Source: an uncultured Flavobacteriales bacterium
Lineage (GTDB): Bacteria; Bacteroidota; Bacteroidia; Flavobacteriales_D; Crocinitomicaceae
Assembly (NCBI GenBank): GCA_903945495.1
Contig: CAJAVU010000057.1
Span: 62,001-126,000 of the forward strand
Length of the DNA stretch: 64,000 nt
Direction of reading: 5' to 3'
The position numbers and the translations under genes were made by a program. Below the pieces are notes generated by a model, which saw only the letters and a list, made by a program, of their open reading frames with translations, had not been told where the DNA came from and searched no databases. Below, piece after piece: positions 47,623 through 56,657 of this stretch. Position 1 is the stretch's first letter. Each line of letters opens with the position of its first letter.

Positions 47623-48956
47623 TATACGATTTTTTTCTTCCAATCAAATGTTCTTAAATAAAGGATCGAGAAAAGTCCTAAAGCACAGAAGTAGACGTAC
47701 TCGACAGTCCAAATCCAAAATATATCGAGTTTGAATACTTTGATTAATAAGTAAGCGGCGATAATATAAACGCCAACACAAATAAATTCGATAATAAATG
47801 ATACCATGGTATTTCCACTTCCATTAATGGTTTGAAAGTAAACACTGACTACTCCAAAAATCATGATAGACCCAGCTACGAAACGCATAATCTCAGCACT
47901 TTTATCCAGGTAAGCTTCTGCCGGATTAATAAATTCAATCATCAGCCTAGGATAGAACAATGCTCCATGGAAAACGAGGAAGAGGAAAATAATTGTCAAA
48001 AATTGAATTCTCCGCTGGATTGTTCTCAAAGCGCCATAATCCTTATTGCCTAAGTATTGTGAAATATAGGTTTTGGTTGTACCAGCAAATCCTGAAATAG
48101 GGATGAAAGCTAGGAAGTAAATCGATCGGATATTTTGAGAAACGGTTAATTCGTATTTTCCCATTTGCTCAATCCACGTGAAAAATACGGTCCAAGTTGC
48201 TAAAGCTATAAATCCTTGAAACATCAGTGGACTTCCAATTTTAAACAATTCTTTAAAGGAAGGCCAATTGATGGAGAAGTGAGAAAATAATTCCAATTCT
48301 TTTCGTTCTTTCGAGAAAATGAGGAAGATGATTAAAAACGTCATTCCACAAGCGTCAGCAATGGTATTCGCTATGGCAGCGCCTTCAAGTCCCATGGCTG
48401 GTAATCCCCAGTTTCCAAAAATCAAAAGGTAATCGAGTAAAATATTTGAAGTTGCTGTGATGACTGCCGCGACCAACACAACCCATGTTTTTCCTGTAGC
48501 GAGAAAGAATGCTTGAATGGACAAGGTAATCATCGCAAAGAACAAGGCGAAACTTCGAATTTGGATAAATTGTCCCTGTAATAAGGCTAAGTCTTTGTGT
48601 TTCGAATAGTAATTCAACATATCGGGCATGATAAATTGAATTCCAAGAAACAAGATTAAAGCAATGATAAAGTTGGATAAGATGGAGGATCCGAAAATTC
48701 GTCCAATCGCATCGGTATTTTTTTGACCAATTCTTCGAGCGATTAAAATTTGTGCTCCATCACCCATTCCAGCCAAGGCCATGAAAACCGTAACATAAAT
48801 CAAACCTGCATTTCCAACAGCGTCAAATGAAAGAGATGTTTGATCATAGCGACTAATAAACCATGCATCCGTTATCAAAATAACAGACTGTATGAAACTG
48901 GAAACCATTAACGGAACAGCAACTTTTAATATGGTCTTGTACTTTAAGTCTAACAT
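47622..48956 (-). CDS. MATE family efflux transporter
   Basis: 12-TM pattern; AVPLMVSSFIQSVILITDAWFISRY, GLPAMGLEGAAIANTIADACGM. Confidence 0.9.
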   Translation of the reverse strand: MLDLKYKTILKVAVPLMVSSFIQSVILITDAWFISRYDQTSLSFDAVGNAGLIYVTVFMALAGMGDGAQILIARRIGQKNTDAIGRIFGSSILSNFIIALILFLGIQFIMPDMLNYYSKHKDLALLQGQFIQIRSFALFFAMITLSIQAFFLATGKTWVVLVAAVITATSNILLDYLLIFGNWGLPAMGLEGAAIANTIADACGMTFLIIFLIFSKERKELELFSHFSINWPSFKELFKIGSPLMFQGFIALATWTVFFTWIEQMGKYELTVSQNIRSIYFLAFIPISGFAGTTKTYISQYLGNKDYGALRTIQRRIQFLTIIFLFLVFHGALFYPRLMIEFINPAEAYLDKSAEIMRFVAGSIMIFGVVSVYFQTINGSGNTMVSFIIEFICVGVYIIAAYLLIKVFKLDIFWIWTVEYVYFCALGLFSILYLRTFDWKKKIV

Positions 48957-48963
48957 TTATTTC

Positions 48964-48998
48964 TTCTCAGCTCTCGGTTCTCGGTTCTCGGTTCTCAA
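48964..48998. repeat. Heptamer array TTCTCGG, 5 units
   Basis: ttctcag ctctcgg ttctcgg ttctcgg ttctcaa. Confidence 0.9.
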
Positions 48999-49000
48999 AA

Positions 49001-50170
49001 TCAATCAACTTGTATCACCAATCCTTTCAAATATTCTCCTTCTGGATGAAATGCATTAATCGGATGATCTGCCGGTTGATGTAATTGTTCAATAATACGT
49101 ACGTTTCTGCCTGCTTCAATCGCTGATGCAATTACTGTATTCGTAAATAAGTATTTGTCTACAACTTGCGAACAAGAGAACGTAAATATCAATCCACCTG
49201 GTTTAATTTGACGAATAGCATGTGCGTTCAAGCGTTTGTAACCTTGAATTGCTTTGTGACGTTTTTCGCGGTGCTTCGCAAAAGCGGGAGGATCCAAAAC
49301 AATAATATCGTAATCTTCTGGTAAATCTTTCATGTAATCCATCGCATCTGCGACAATTGAACCATGCTTGTCTTCAAATTTATTCAAAGCAACATTTTCT
49401 TCAGTCAATTGAATGGCTTTCTTCGAACTATCTAATGAATGAACAAGCGTTGCACCGTTTTTAATGGCTAACAAACTAAATCCACCTGAATAACAAAAGG
49501 TATTCAATACTTTTTTGCCTTGCGCATATTTCCCTAATAGGAAACGATTTTCACGTTGATCAATGAAGAAACCTGTTTTTTGTCCTGTAACCCAATCAAT
49601 GTTCAATTTAACGCCATGTTCTAATGCAATGTGCGGCGTTTCACACGTTCCAAAGATATATTCATCTTTTACATCCGCACGTTGAGGCAAGGTGTCAGAA
49701 GATTTTGAATAAATCGCCTTAAGTTCTTTTCCAAAAGCTTTTTTCAATCCTTCAGCAATTGAAGCGATACTCGTATACATTCCAATACTGTGACATTGAA
49801 CCACCGCTACGCCATTGTAAAAATCAACGACCAAACCAGGAAGCGAATCGCCTTCACCATGTATCAAACGGCAAATGGTATTCGTTTTCGTTAATAGATT
49901 CAATTTTTTACGCAATTCAACTGCATTTCCGATGCGTTCAATGAAAAAGTCTTCATCCAACGGACGATCTTCAAACGATAAAATTCGTACAGCAATTGTT
50001 GCATGCTGATAATGTCCACGCGCCAAAAAACGTCCTTTGTGGTCAGCTACCGTTACAACTTCGCCATCTGTTAAGTCTTCTGTTTCAGTGATAATTGCTC
50101 CAGAAAATACCCACGGGTGACGGCGTAGTATTGAATCAACTTTATGTTTGTGAATTTGTACCGTATTCAA
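49001..50170 (-). CDS. Class I SAM-dependent rRNA methyltransferase (RlmI/PUA-type)
   Basis: HPWVFSGAI...GDSLPGLVVDFYNGVAVVQ...FFIDQRENRFLLGKYAQGKKVLNTFCYSGGFSLLA...DIIVLDPPAFAK. Confidence 0.92.
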   Translation of the reverse strand: MNTVQIHKHKVDSILRRHPWVFSGAIITETEDLTDGEVVTVADHKGRFLARGHYQHATIAVRILSFEDRPLDEDFFIERIGNAVELRKKLNLLTKTNTICRLIHGEGDSLPGLVVDFYNGVAVVQCHSIGMYTSIASIAEGLKKAFGKELKAIYSKSSDTLPQRADVKDEYIFGTCETPHIALEHGVKLNIDWVTGQKTGFFIDQRENRFLLGKYAQGKKVLNTFCYSGGFSLLAIKNGATLVHSLDSSKKAIQLTEENVALNKFEDKHGSIVADAMDYMKDLPEDYDIIVLDPPAFAKHREKRHKAIQGYKRLNAHAIRQIKPGGLIFTFSCSQVVDKYLFTNTVIASAIEAGRNVRIIEQLHQPADHPINAFHPEGEYLKGLVIQVD

Positions 50171-50291
50171 AATGAAAATCTTTTTGCAGTTAATATAGCA
50201 ACAAAAATAACAAAAGGATGTGGATTCTCTCTTGAATACTTTGTGTTTCCTCGACTTAAAGTGTGTATTTTTGTTCTATAAAACATAAATC

Positions 50292-50720
50292 ATGAAGTGT
50301 ACAATCCATGTTTACCTTTTAAATGAACATTTTTCTCCTGAACACGCTGAGGCGCATCACGATGGAAAAGAATCGGAAAATAACCTGCGTTACGAATGGG
50401 AAGATGAGTTTGAAGTAACTTCAGATGTTCAATCAGTTGAATTGCACGAAAACGCTGCTTTTCCTTTAGAAGGTGAATTGCCTGATGGAAAACCGTTCAA
50501 GGAAGAGGTAACTGCGATGTCACTGTTTGAAATTAAATCTTCGGATGCTCCGTCAACGTTTATTGGTGCATCAATGAGCATTATTGAAAATCATGAATTG
50601 GTAAAAACAGACGAAGGATTTACTATCAACTTGTTCTTGAAAGATTTCGAACCAATGGCGAATCCAATTCCAGGGATTTACATTGCCGCACAAGAATTTC
50701 CAAAAGCTTTGGTGTTTTAA
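50292..50720 (+). CDS. Hypothetical protein
   Basis: 142-aa acidic ORF, coupled by TAATG to the ABC ATPase gene. Confidence 0.75.
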   Translation: MKCTIHVYLLNEHFSPEHAEAHHDGKESENNLRYEWEDEFEVTSDVQSVELHENAAFPLEGELPDGKPFKEEVTAMSLFEIKSSDAPSTFIGASMSIIENHELVKTDEGFTINLFLKDFEPMANPIPGIYIAAQEFPKALVF

Positions 50721-51661
50721 TGCTTGAGGCAAAACATATCGTTTTACAATTTGACCGACCAATTCTGAAAGGAATCAATTTCAGTTTAAAATCAGGACAA
50801 ATCATCGGAATTGTTGGTAAAAGTGGAGCGGGGAAGACCTCGTTCTTGAAAATAATGAGTGGTTTACTCGACCCAACTTCTGGTGACGTTTTTTTTGAAG
50901 ATAAAAAAGTACTTGGTCCAACGGTGAAATTGGTTCCAGGACATCCAGAAATTCAATTGGTGAACCAAGATTTTCATTTAGATACGTATCACACAGTTGA
51001 AGAAAATATCCGCGAACAAATTCTGTATTTACCGAAAAAAGAACGCGATCAATTGGTGAATGAATTGTTGGAGTTGATTGAATTGGATGAGGTGCGAACA
51101 CAACAAGCGCGAACCTTATCTGGTGGTGAACAACAACGATTAGCTATTGCACGAGCTTTAGCCTGTGAACCAAAAGTCTTGTTGCTGGATGAACCTTTTG
51201 TGCATTTGGATGGACGTTTACGCAGTAAGTTGACAAATTATCTTTTAGCCTTAAAAGAAATCCGAGGAACGAGTTTTGTGCTTGTGTCGCATGATGGCGC
51301 TGAAATGTTGAGTTTGGCAGATGTGATTTACACGATGAAAAATGGACAGTTGACGAAAAAAGGGAAACCGTCTGAAGTGTATTATAAATACAAAGTTTTA
51401 GAAGAAGCAAAATTGTTTGGTGCAATCAACAGCATCAAAATCAAGGATAAAAGAATTGCATTTCGTCCGGATGAATATAGTTTGGAACCACTTTCAACTG
51501 ATGAGGTCGTAGATTTAACATTTGTAAATAGTTTGTTTACAGGTCCAGTTTACGAGAATTATTTTTTGACTGAACGAAATGAGAAAGTAGTATTGATCAG
51601 TTTAAATACCTTAAAGGATGTCACAAAAATCGCCATCAAGAAAAAAAGTTCTGCATCTTGA
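50720..51661 (+). CDS. ABC transporter ATP-binding protein with C-terminal TOBE-like extension
   Basis: Walker A GIVGKSGAGKTSFLK; signature LSGGEQQRLAIARAL; Walker B VLLLDEPFVHLD; C-terminal IKIKDKRIAFRPDEYSLE. Confidence 0.92.
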   Translation: MLEAKHIVLQFDRPILKGINFSLKSGQIIGIVGKSGAGKTSFLKIMSGLLDPTSGDVFFEDKKVLGPTVKLVPGHPEIQLVNQDFHLDTYHTVEENIREQILYLPKKERDQLVNELLELIELDEVRTQQARTLSGGEQQRLAIARALACEPKVLLLDEPFVHLDGRLRSKLTNYLLALKEIRGTSFVLVSHDGAEMLSLADVIYTMKNGQLTKKGKPSEVYYKYKVLEEAKLFGAINSIKIKDKRIAFRPDEYSLEPLSTDEVVDLTFVNSLFTGPVYENYFLTERNEKVVLISLNTLKDVTKIAIKKKSSAS

Positions 51662-52565
51662 GTGGAGGGAAATTCCCGGATTAATCAAAGATGCGTTTTT
51701 AGAGTTTTTGGCTGAAAAAGGCTTGTTCCATGGCGCTGCATTGGCTTATTACACGCTGTTCGCAATGGTTCCATTGTTCTATTTGTGCATTGCTTTTTTT
51801 GGAAAAATCATTGGTCAAGAGGTGATGTTGGAAATCATTTCGAATTTGTTGAGAAACCAAATTGGTATTCAGGATGTTGATGGAATTATGGAATTCTTGA
51901 GCGGAATGGATTTCGAAAAAGGAAATTTCATGCTCGAAATTGTCAGTATGGTTGCCTTGTTGGTTGCTAGTTCCGCCTTTTTAGTTGCTCTGAAACAAAG
52001 TATCAATGAATTTTTCGATTTGGAAGTAAATTATTCCACCAAACGAAAGGCCTTTCTGAATAACGTCTTGTTTCGACTAGTTTCAGTCGTATTCGTTGGA
52101 TTAATGACCGTAATTGTCATCGTAATTTATTTTTCTCAGACCATTTTACTTTCCACAACAAGTGAATGGTTCCCGGATAGTGCCTTTTTCCAAACAATCT
52201 TTTCTGGAATCGCAACCCACGGATTGGCGTTATTGTCAAACGTGATCATTTTTACCTTGGTCTTCAAATATGTTCACGACGGCTATGTTAAATGGAAACT
52301 AGCCCTTGGTGGAGCAATCATTACATCTATCTTACTCTATGGCGGACAATTGTTGATCAAATACTATTTATTCAACTACTTTTTCGCAGCAAAAGCTGGA
52401 ATTGCAGGTTCCTTGTTTATTATTCTAGCATGGATTTATTACAGCTCCCAAATCATTTTCTTCGGTGCAAAATTCACCTGTGTTTACGCCAAGAAAGTCG
52501 GAAAGCCAATTTCGTTTAGCGAAGATTTTGTGTTCGTACCGAAGAAGAAAAAGAAGGTGGAGTGA
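51618..52565 (+). CDS. YihY/BrkB family inner membrane protein
   Basis: FLEFLAEKGLFHGAALAYYTLFAMVPLFYLCIAFFG...SSAFLVALKQSINEFFDLE...WIYYSSQIIFFGAKFTCVYAKK. Confidence 0.9.
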   Translation: MSQKSPSRKKVLHLEWREIPGLIKDAFLEFLAEKGLFHGAALAYYTLFAMVPLFYLCIAFFGKIIGQEVMLEIISNLLRNQIGIQDVDGIMEFLSGMDFEKGNFMLEIVSMVALLVASSAFLVALKQSINEFFDLEVNYSTKRKAFLNNVLFRLVSVVFVGLMTVIVIVIYFSQTILLSTTSEWFPDSAFFQTIFSGIATHGLALLSNVIIFTLVFKYVHDGYVKWKLALGGAIITSILLYGGQLLIKYYLFNYFFAAKAGIAGSLFIILAWIYYSSQIIFFGAKFTCVYAKKVGKPISFSEDFVFVPKKKKKVE

Positions 52566-52649
52566 GATTGATTTGATCAGGAAAATATTTTTCAGCACAA
52601 TTCCTTATTTTTTCGTAATGAATATGTTTGATTAAAAAATTGTCAATAA

Positions 52650-52683
52650 TTTGCTAATTATCTAAGAATTAGTTTTATCTTTG
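52650..52683 (+). promoter_or_regulatory. Candidate Bacteroidota-type promoter (TTTG-N22-TATCTTTG)
   Basis: -33/-7 consensus match; overlaps the ORF-track TTG start 52681, so translation more likely begins at ATG 52705. Confidence 0.6.
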
Positions 52684-52704
52684 GTTCAATCAAAAGAATC
52701 GAAC

Positions 52705-53508
52705 ATGGAAATTGGCAACAATCTTAAATTACTGAGAAAACGCTTGAAGAAATCGCAGGAAGAAGTCGCACAAGAATTAAATCTTACGCGTTCTTCGTAT
52801 AGCGGATACGAAAATGGTGTTGCTCAACCTAATTTGGAAAGTCTTGTAGCGTTCAGCGAATACTATAAAGTGCCAATCGATGATTTGGTTAAGAAAGATT
52901 TTGAATCGTTTTCAGATTCGGAGTGGGAGCGTATCGATAAAGGTTTGTATGCCGATGTCAAAGGTCAAAAACTCCGTGTTCTTACTTCCCTCGTTGATCA
53001 AAACGAGGAGGAGTTAATCGAAATGATTCCAATGAAAGCAAGTGCTGGTTATACTTCTGGCTATGCTGATCCAGATTACTTGAAAGTCTTACCAACGTTT
53101 CATTTGCCTTTCCTTTCGAAAAATAAAAAATACCGCTCTTTCCCAATTAAAGGTGATTCAATGCCGCCAGTTGTGGAAGGTTCATACGTTGTTGCTGAAT
53201 ACATTCAAAATTGGATGACCATTCGCTCTGGAACGCCATGTATTGTAATCACAAAAGACGAAGGAATTGTGTTTAAAGTAGTTCACAATTTATTGGATAC
53301 TTCTCAGTCGTTTCAGTTGTGTTCGACAAATACATTCTACAAACCGTACATCGTTCACGCAAACAACATCATCGAAATGTGGAAGTTCGTCAACTATATT
53401 TCTCCTGAATTGCCAGAAGTACGCATGGATGACAATGATTTGAGTAAGTCGATTCAAGAATTACAGAAAGAAATCCACGAATTGAAAGTGGCGATCAATC
53501 GTTCGTAA
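52705..53508 (+). CDS. XRE family transcriptional regulator with S24/LexA-like C-terminal domain
   Basis: HTH LKLLRKRLKKSQEEVAQELNLTRSSYSGYENGVAQPNLESL; KASAGYTSGYADPDYL...FPIKGDSMPPVVEGSYVVAE...GIVFKVVHN. Confidence 0.88.
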   Translation: MEIGNNLKLLRKRLKKSQEEVAQELNLTRSSYSGYENGVAQPNLESLVAFSEYYKVPIDDLVKKDFESFSDSEWERIDKGLYADVKGQKLRVLTSLVDQNEEELIEMIPMKASAGYTSGYADPDYLKVLPTFHLPFLSKNKKYRSFPIKGDSMPPVVEGSYVVAEYIQNWMTIRSGTPCIVITKDEGIVFKVVHNLLDTSQSFQLCSTNTFYKPYIVHANNIIEMWKFVNYISPELPEVRMDDNDLSKSIQELQKEIHELKVAINRS

Positions 53509-53519
53509 TTACCTGGGTG

Positions 53520-55403
53520 TTAGTTGGCGCAATAACTCGAGCCATTGAACTGAACTTTTTCGTCCAAGATCAACTCTTTTAAGGCCAATTTGAGTTGTTC
53601 GTCCTGCGCAAATGTGTAGTGTGAACATTCTTCAAACGTTTTTTCTGTTTTCAGGAAACCGACCAATAACGCTTTTAACTCAGCGATTTGATAGTCTTTT
53701 TTGTTTTTCTTTAAGCAAACATCACATTTACCGCATTCGTTCGATTCTTGTCCGAAATAGCGCAACAATTGCACCGAACGACATTCATCCAACAATATAA
53801 AGTTTAATGCTGCATCCAATTTAGTTTGTGCATTGTCTTTTCGCGTTTGGTACACTTCCGGCGACAAGGATAAATAATCATCGGGTAAACGTTCGTGCGT
53901 TAGCGTTACAGATGGCAATGAACTACTCCACGAAACATCACAAACACCGTATTTTTCCATTTGCTCCAATTGACTTAGCAATTCGGTTTTATTAATGTTC
54001 AAACGTTTCGCAAATTCGGCTTCGTGAATTTCAAAATATTGATCGAAAATTCCTGGATAGGTGCGTGACATCAAGGTCGTAATGCCAACAAATTTTGAAT
54101 GTTTAATCTGAAAATTGTACAATTCACGGTTCCCAACGGAAAATTTCACCTTAGTAGGATGGAAGACGCCTTCCGAAAACACCAAATCGTTGTTCAATTC
54201 CAATATTTTCAAGGAATTATAAGTCTCCAATGGATTCAATTGAAAATTGTCACACAGTTTTTTGATTTCAAAATGATACGTTTCATCTTTTCCAGAGCCA
54301 ATGGCAATTTTCAAATGATTGCAAAGTGCTCGATAAGTTGTTTTCACGCGCTCAATTGGCGGGAATTGTTGGTCGTTTTTCAATTTTAAATTGGCAACAT
54401 CGTTCTCTTCCCAAAAAACAATCGTGCGCGATTCATTTCCATCTCTTCCTGCGCGTCCTGCTTCCTGAAAATACGCTTCCAAGGACGGTGGAAATTCATA
54501 ATGCAACACAAAACGAACGTCTGGTTTGTCGATTCCCATTCCGAAAGCGTTTGTTGCAACCATCACTTTGATTTTGTTTGATAACCAATCCGACAACATC
54601 AAGTCACGATCTTCCTTGGTCATTCCACCGTGATAAATTCCAACACTTACCTTATTCGCATGAAGCAAACGCGCCATTTCCTTCACACTTTTGCGTGTTT
54701 GGCAATAGACAATTCCACATTCGCCAACATGCTTTTGGCAGTATTCCAAAATGTTAGTTAGCTTATTATTCGTTTTGTAAGACTCGTAACTCAGGTTATT
54801 TCGCTCAAACGACGATTCGTGAATTTTTGGCTTATTCAAGCGTAATTGCTTAACAATATCTTCTCGAACACGGTCAGTTGCAGTCGCGGTCAAGGCGATA
54901 ATTGGAATTTCAGGATGTATTTCGCGCAACTTATAGATTTCCTTGAACGAAGGTCTGAAATCATGTCCCCATTCCGAAATACAATGCGCTTCATCGACCA
55001 CAATTAAACCAACATTCATCAATTTAAAGCGCTCAATGAACAATTTACTTTGAATGCGTTCAGGTGAAGTGTACAAAAAATCCAAGCCGCCAAAGCGCGC
55101 ATTGTCAAGTGTAATATCGATTTCACGGTAACTCATTCCACTGATAATCGACTTTGCACGAATACCACGCGCTTGTAAATTAGCTACTTGATCTTGCATC
55201 AAAGCAATCAATGGAGAAATGACCAAGGTTATTCCTTCACGTGCAATTCCAGGTACTTGAAAGCAGATCGATTTTCCGCCTCCAGTTGGCAAAAGTGCCA
55301 TGGTGTCGTAGCCATTTATCGCATCGTCGACAATGTCTTCTTGGAGTGGTCGAAATTGATCGAATCCCCAGTATTTTTTTAGTATGTCGCGACTTTTGTC
55401 CAT
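53520..55403 (-). CDS. recQ: ATP-dependent DNA helicase RecQ (short form without obvious HRDC)
   Basis: FRPLQEDIVDDAINGYDTMALLPTGGGKSICFQVP, VVDEAHCISEWGHDFRPSF, ATNAFGMGIDKPDVRFVLHYEFPPSLEAYFQEAGRAGRDG, zinc Cys cluster ECGKCDVC. Confidence 0.94.
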   Translation of the reverse strand: MDKSRDILKKYWGFDQFRPLQEDIVDDAINGYDTMALLPTGGGKSICFQVPGIAREGITLVISPLIALMQDQVANLQARGIRAKSIISGMSYREIDITLDNARFGGLDFLYTSPERIQSKLFIERFKLMNVGLIVVDEAHCISEWGHDFRPSFKEIYKLREIHPEIPIIALTATATDRVREDIVKQLRLNKPKIHESSFERNNLSYESYKTNNKLTNILEYCQKHVGECGIVYCQTRKSVKEMARLLHANKVSVGIYHGGMTKEDRDLMLSDWLSNKIKVMVATNAFGMGIDKPDVRFVLHYEFPPSLEAYFQEAGRAGRDGNESRTIVFWEENDVANLKLKNDQQFPPIERVKTTYRALCNHLKIAIGSGKDETYHFEIKKLCDNFQLNPLETYNSLKILELNNDLVFSEGVFHPTKVKFSVGNRELYNFQIKHSKFVGITTLMSRTYPGIFDQYFEIHEAEFAKRLNINKTELLSQLEQMEKYGVCDVSWSSSLPSVTLTHERLPDDYLSLSPEVYQTRKDNAQTKLDAALNFILLDECRSVQLLRYFGQESNECGKCDVCLKKNKKDYQIAELKALLVGFLKTEKTFEECSHYTFAQDEQLKLALKELILDEKVQFNGSSYCAN

Positions 55404-55464
55404 TGGCTTTTTAACAGGCTCAAAAATAAAGAAATTAATTTCTTTCTGGGCATTTCAAACTATT

Positions 55465-55495
55465 TGAAAGCTCAATGTTTCTAATTATATTCGCA
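55465..55495 (+). promoter_or_regulatory. Candidate promoter of ilvE (TTTG-N19-TATATTCG)
   Basis: Bacteroidota -33/-7-like boxes, 16 bp upstream of ATG 55512. Confidence 0.55.
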
Positions 55496-55511
55496 ACTTG
55501 AAAAACACATT

Positions 55512-56582
55512 ATGTTACAAGACACACTTACAGTGAAGGTTACTAAAACCACTCATTCACGAATTGAAGAAGTAGATTGGAGCAATTTGCCTTTTGGTAA
55601 GATTTTCTCTGATCACATGTTGGTAATGGATTATAAGAATGGAGAATGGCAACAACCTGAAATTATGCCTTTCGGACCAATTCAAATGCATCCTGCAATG
55701 TCGGCTGTTCATTATGGACAATCGATTTTTGAAGGAATGAAAGCTAACAAAACTGAAAAAGGAGATATTTTAATTTTCCGTCCTGATATGAATGCAAATC
55801 GTTTCAAAGAATCATGTGAGCGCATGTGCATGCCAGTGATTCCGGAAGATGTATTTACAGAATTGGTAAGAAAACTAGTTGAGGTTGATGAAAATTGGAT
55901 TCCTGCAAAAGAGGGATATTCCTTGTACATCAGACCGTTCTTGTTTGCTACAGACGAATTTATTGGAATTAAACCTTCTGATACTTACAAATTCATGATT
56001 TTTACGTGCCCTGTTGGTTCATACTACACGGAGCCTGTGAACGTGAAAATTGAAGAGCACTACACACGTGCATCTGTTGGTGGCGTTGGTCGTGCAAAAA
56101 CGGCAGGAAACTACGGTGCAGCATTGTATCCAGCAAAACAAGGTCAATTGAATGGTTTCCACCAATTGGTTTGGACAGATGGAAAAGAGCATAAGTTTAT
56201 TGAGGAATCAGGTACGATGAACATTGTATTTGTAATCAATGACACAATCATTACACCATCTGAAGATGCAGATACAATTCTAAGAGGTGTTACAAAACGT
56301 TCGGTGATTGAAGTTGCTCAGAAATGGGGAATTCCAGTTGAAGAGCGCAAAGTTTCTGTTGAGGAAATTGTTACAGCAATCAAAGAAGGTAAATTACAAG
56401 ATGCATTTGGAGCGGGAACAGCTGCTACAATTGCTCCGATTATAAAAATTGGATTCAGAGATGAAATTCTTGAATTGCCACCTGTTGAAACAAGAGTGAT
56501 TTCAACGAAAATCAAAAATTACTTAGATGACCTAAAAGCAGGAAAAATCGAAGATGAATTCGGTTGGTGCTTGAAAGTATAA
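55512..56582 (+). CDS. ilvE: Branched-chain amino acid aminotransferase
   Basis: GQSIFEGMKANK...RFKESCERMCMPVIPEDVF...GGVGRAKTAGNYGAALYPAKQ...FIEESGTMNIVFVINDTIITPSEDADTILRGVTKRSV. Confidence 0.95.
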   Translation: MLQDTLTVKVTKTTHSRIEEVDWSNLPFGKIFSDHMLVMDYKNGEWQQPEIMPFGPIQMHPAMSAVHYGQSIFEGMKANKTEKGDILIFRPDMNANRFKESCERMCMPVIPEDVFTELVRKLVEVDENWIPAKEGYSLYIRPFLFATDEFIGIKPSDTYKFMIFTCPVGSYYTEPVNVKIEEHYTRASVGGVGRAKTAGNYGAALYPAKQGQLNGFHQLVWTDGKEHKFIEESGTMNIVFVINDTIITPSEDADTILRGVTKRSVIEVAQKWGIPVEERKVSVEEIVTAIKEGKLQDAFGAGTAATIAPIIKIGFRDEILELPPVETRVISTKIKNYLDDLKAGKIEDEFGWCLKV

Positions 56583-56585
56583 TTG

Positions 56586-56616
56586 AAAAGTCCCGTTTTT
56601 AGCGGGACTTTTTTTA
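56586..56616 (+). terminator. Rho-independent terminator of ilvE
   Basis: AAAAGTCCCG-TTTTTAG-CGGGACTTTTTTT. Confidence 0.93.
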
Positions 56617-56657
56617 TGGAATAATTCTCAAACTTCATCATAGGTAAAATTCTTTGT

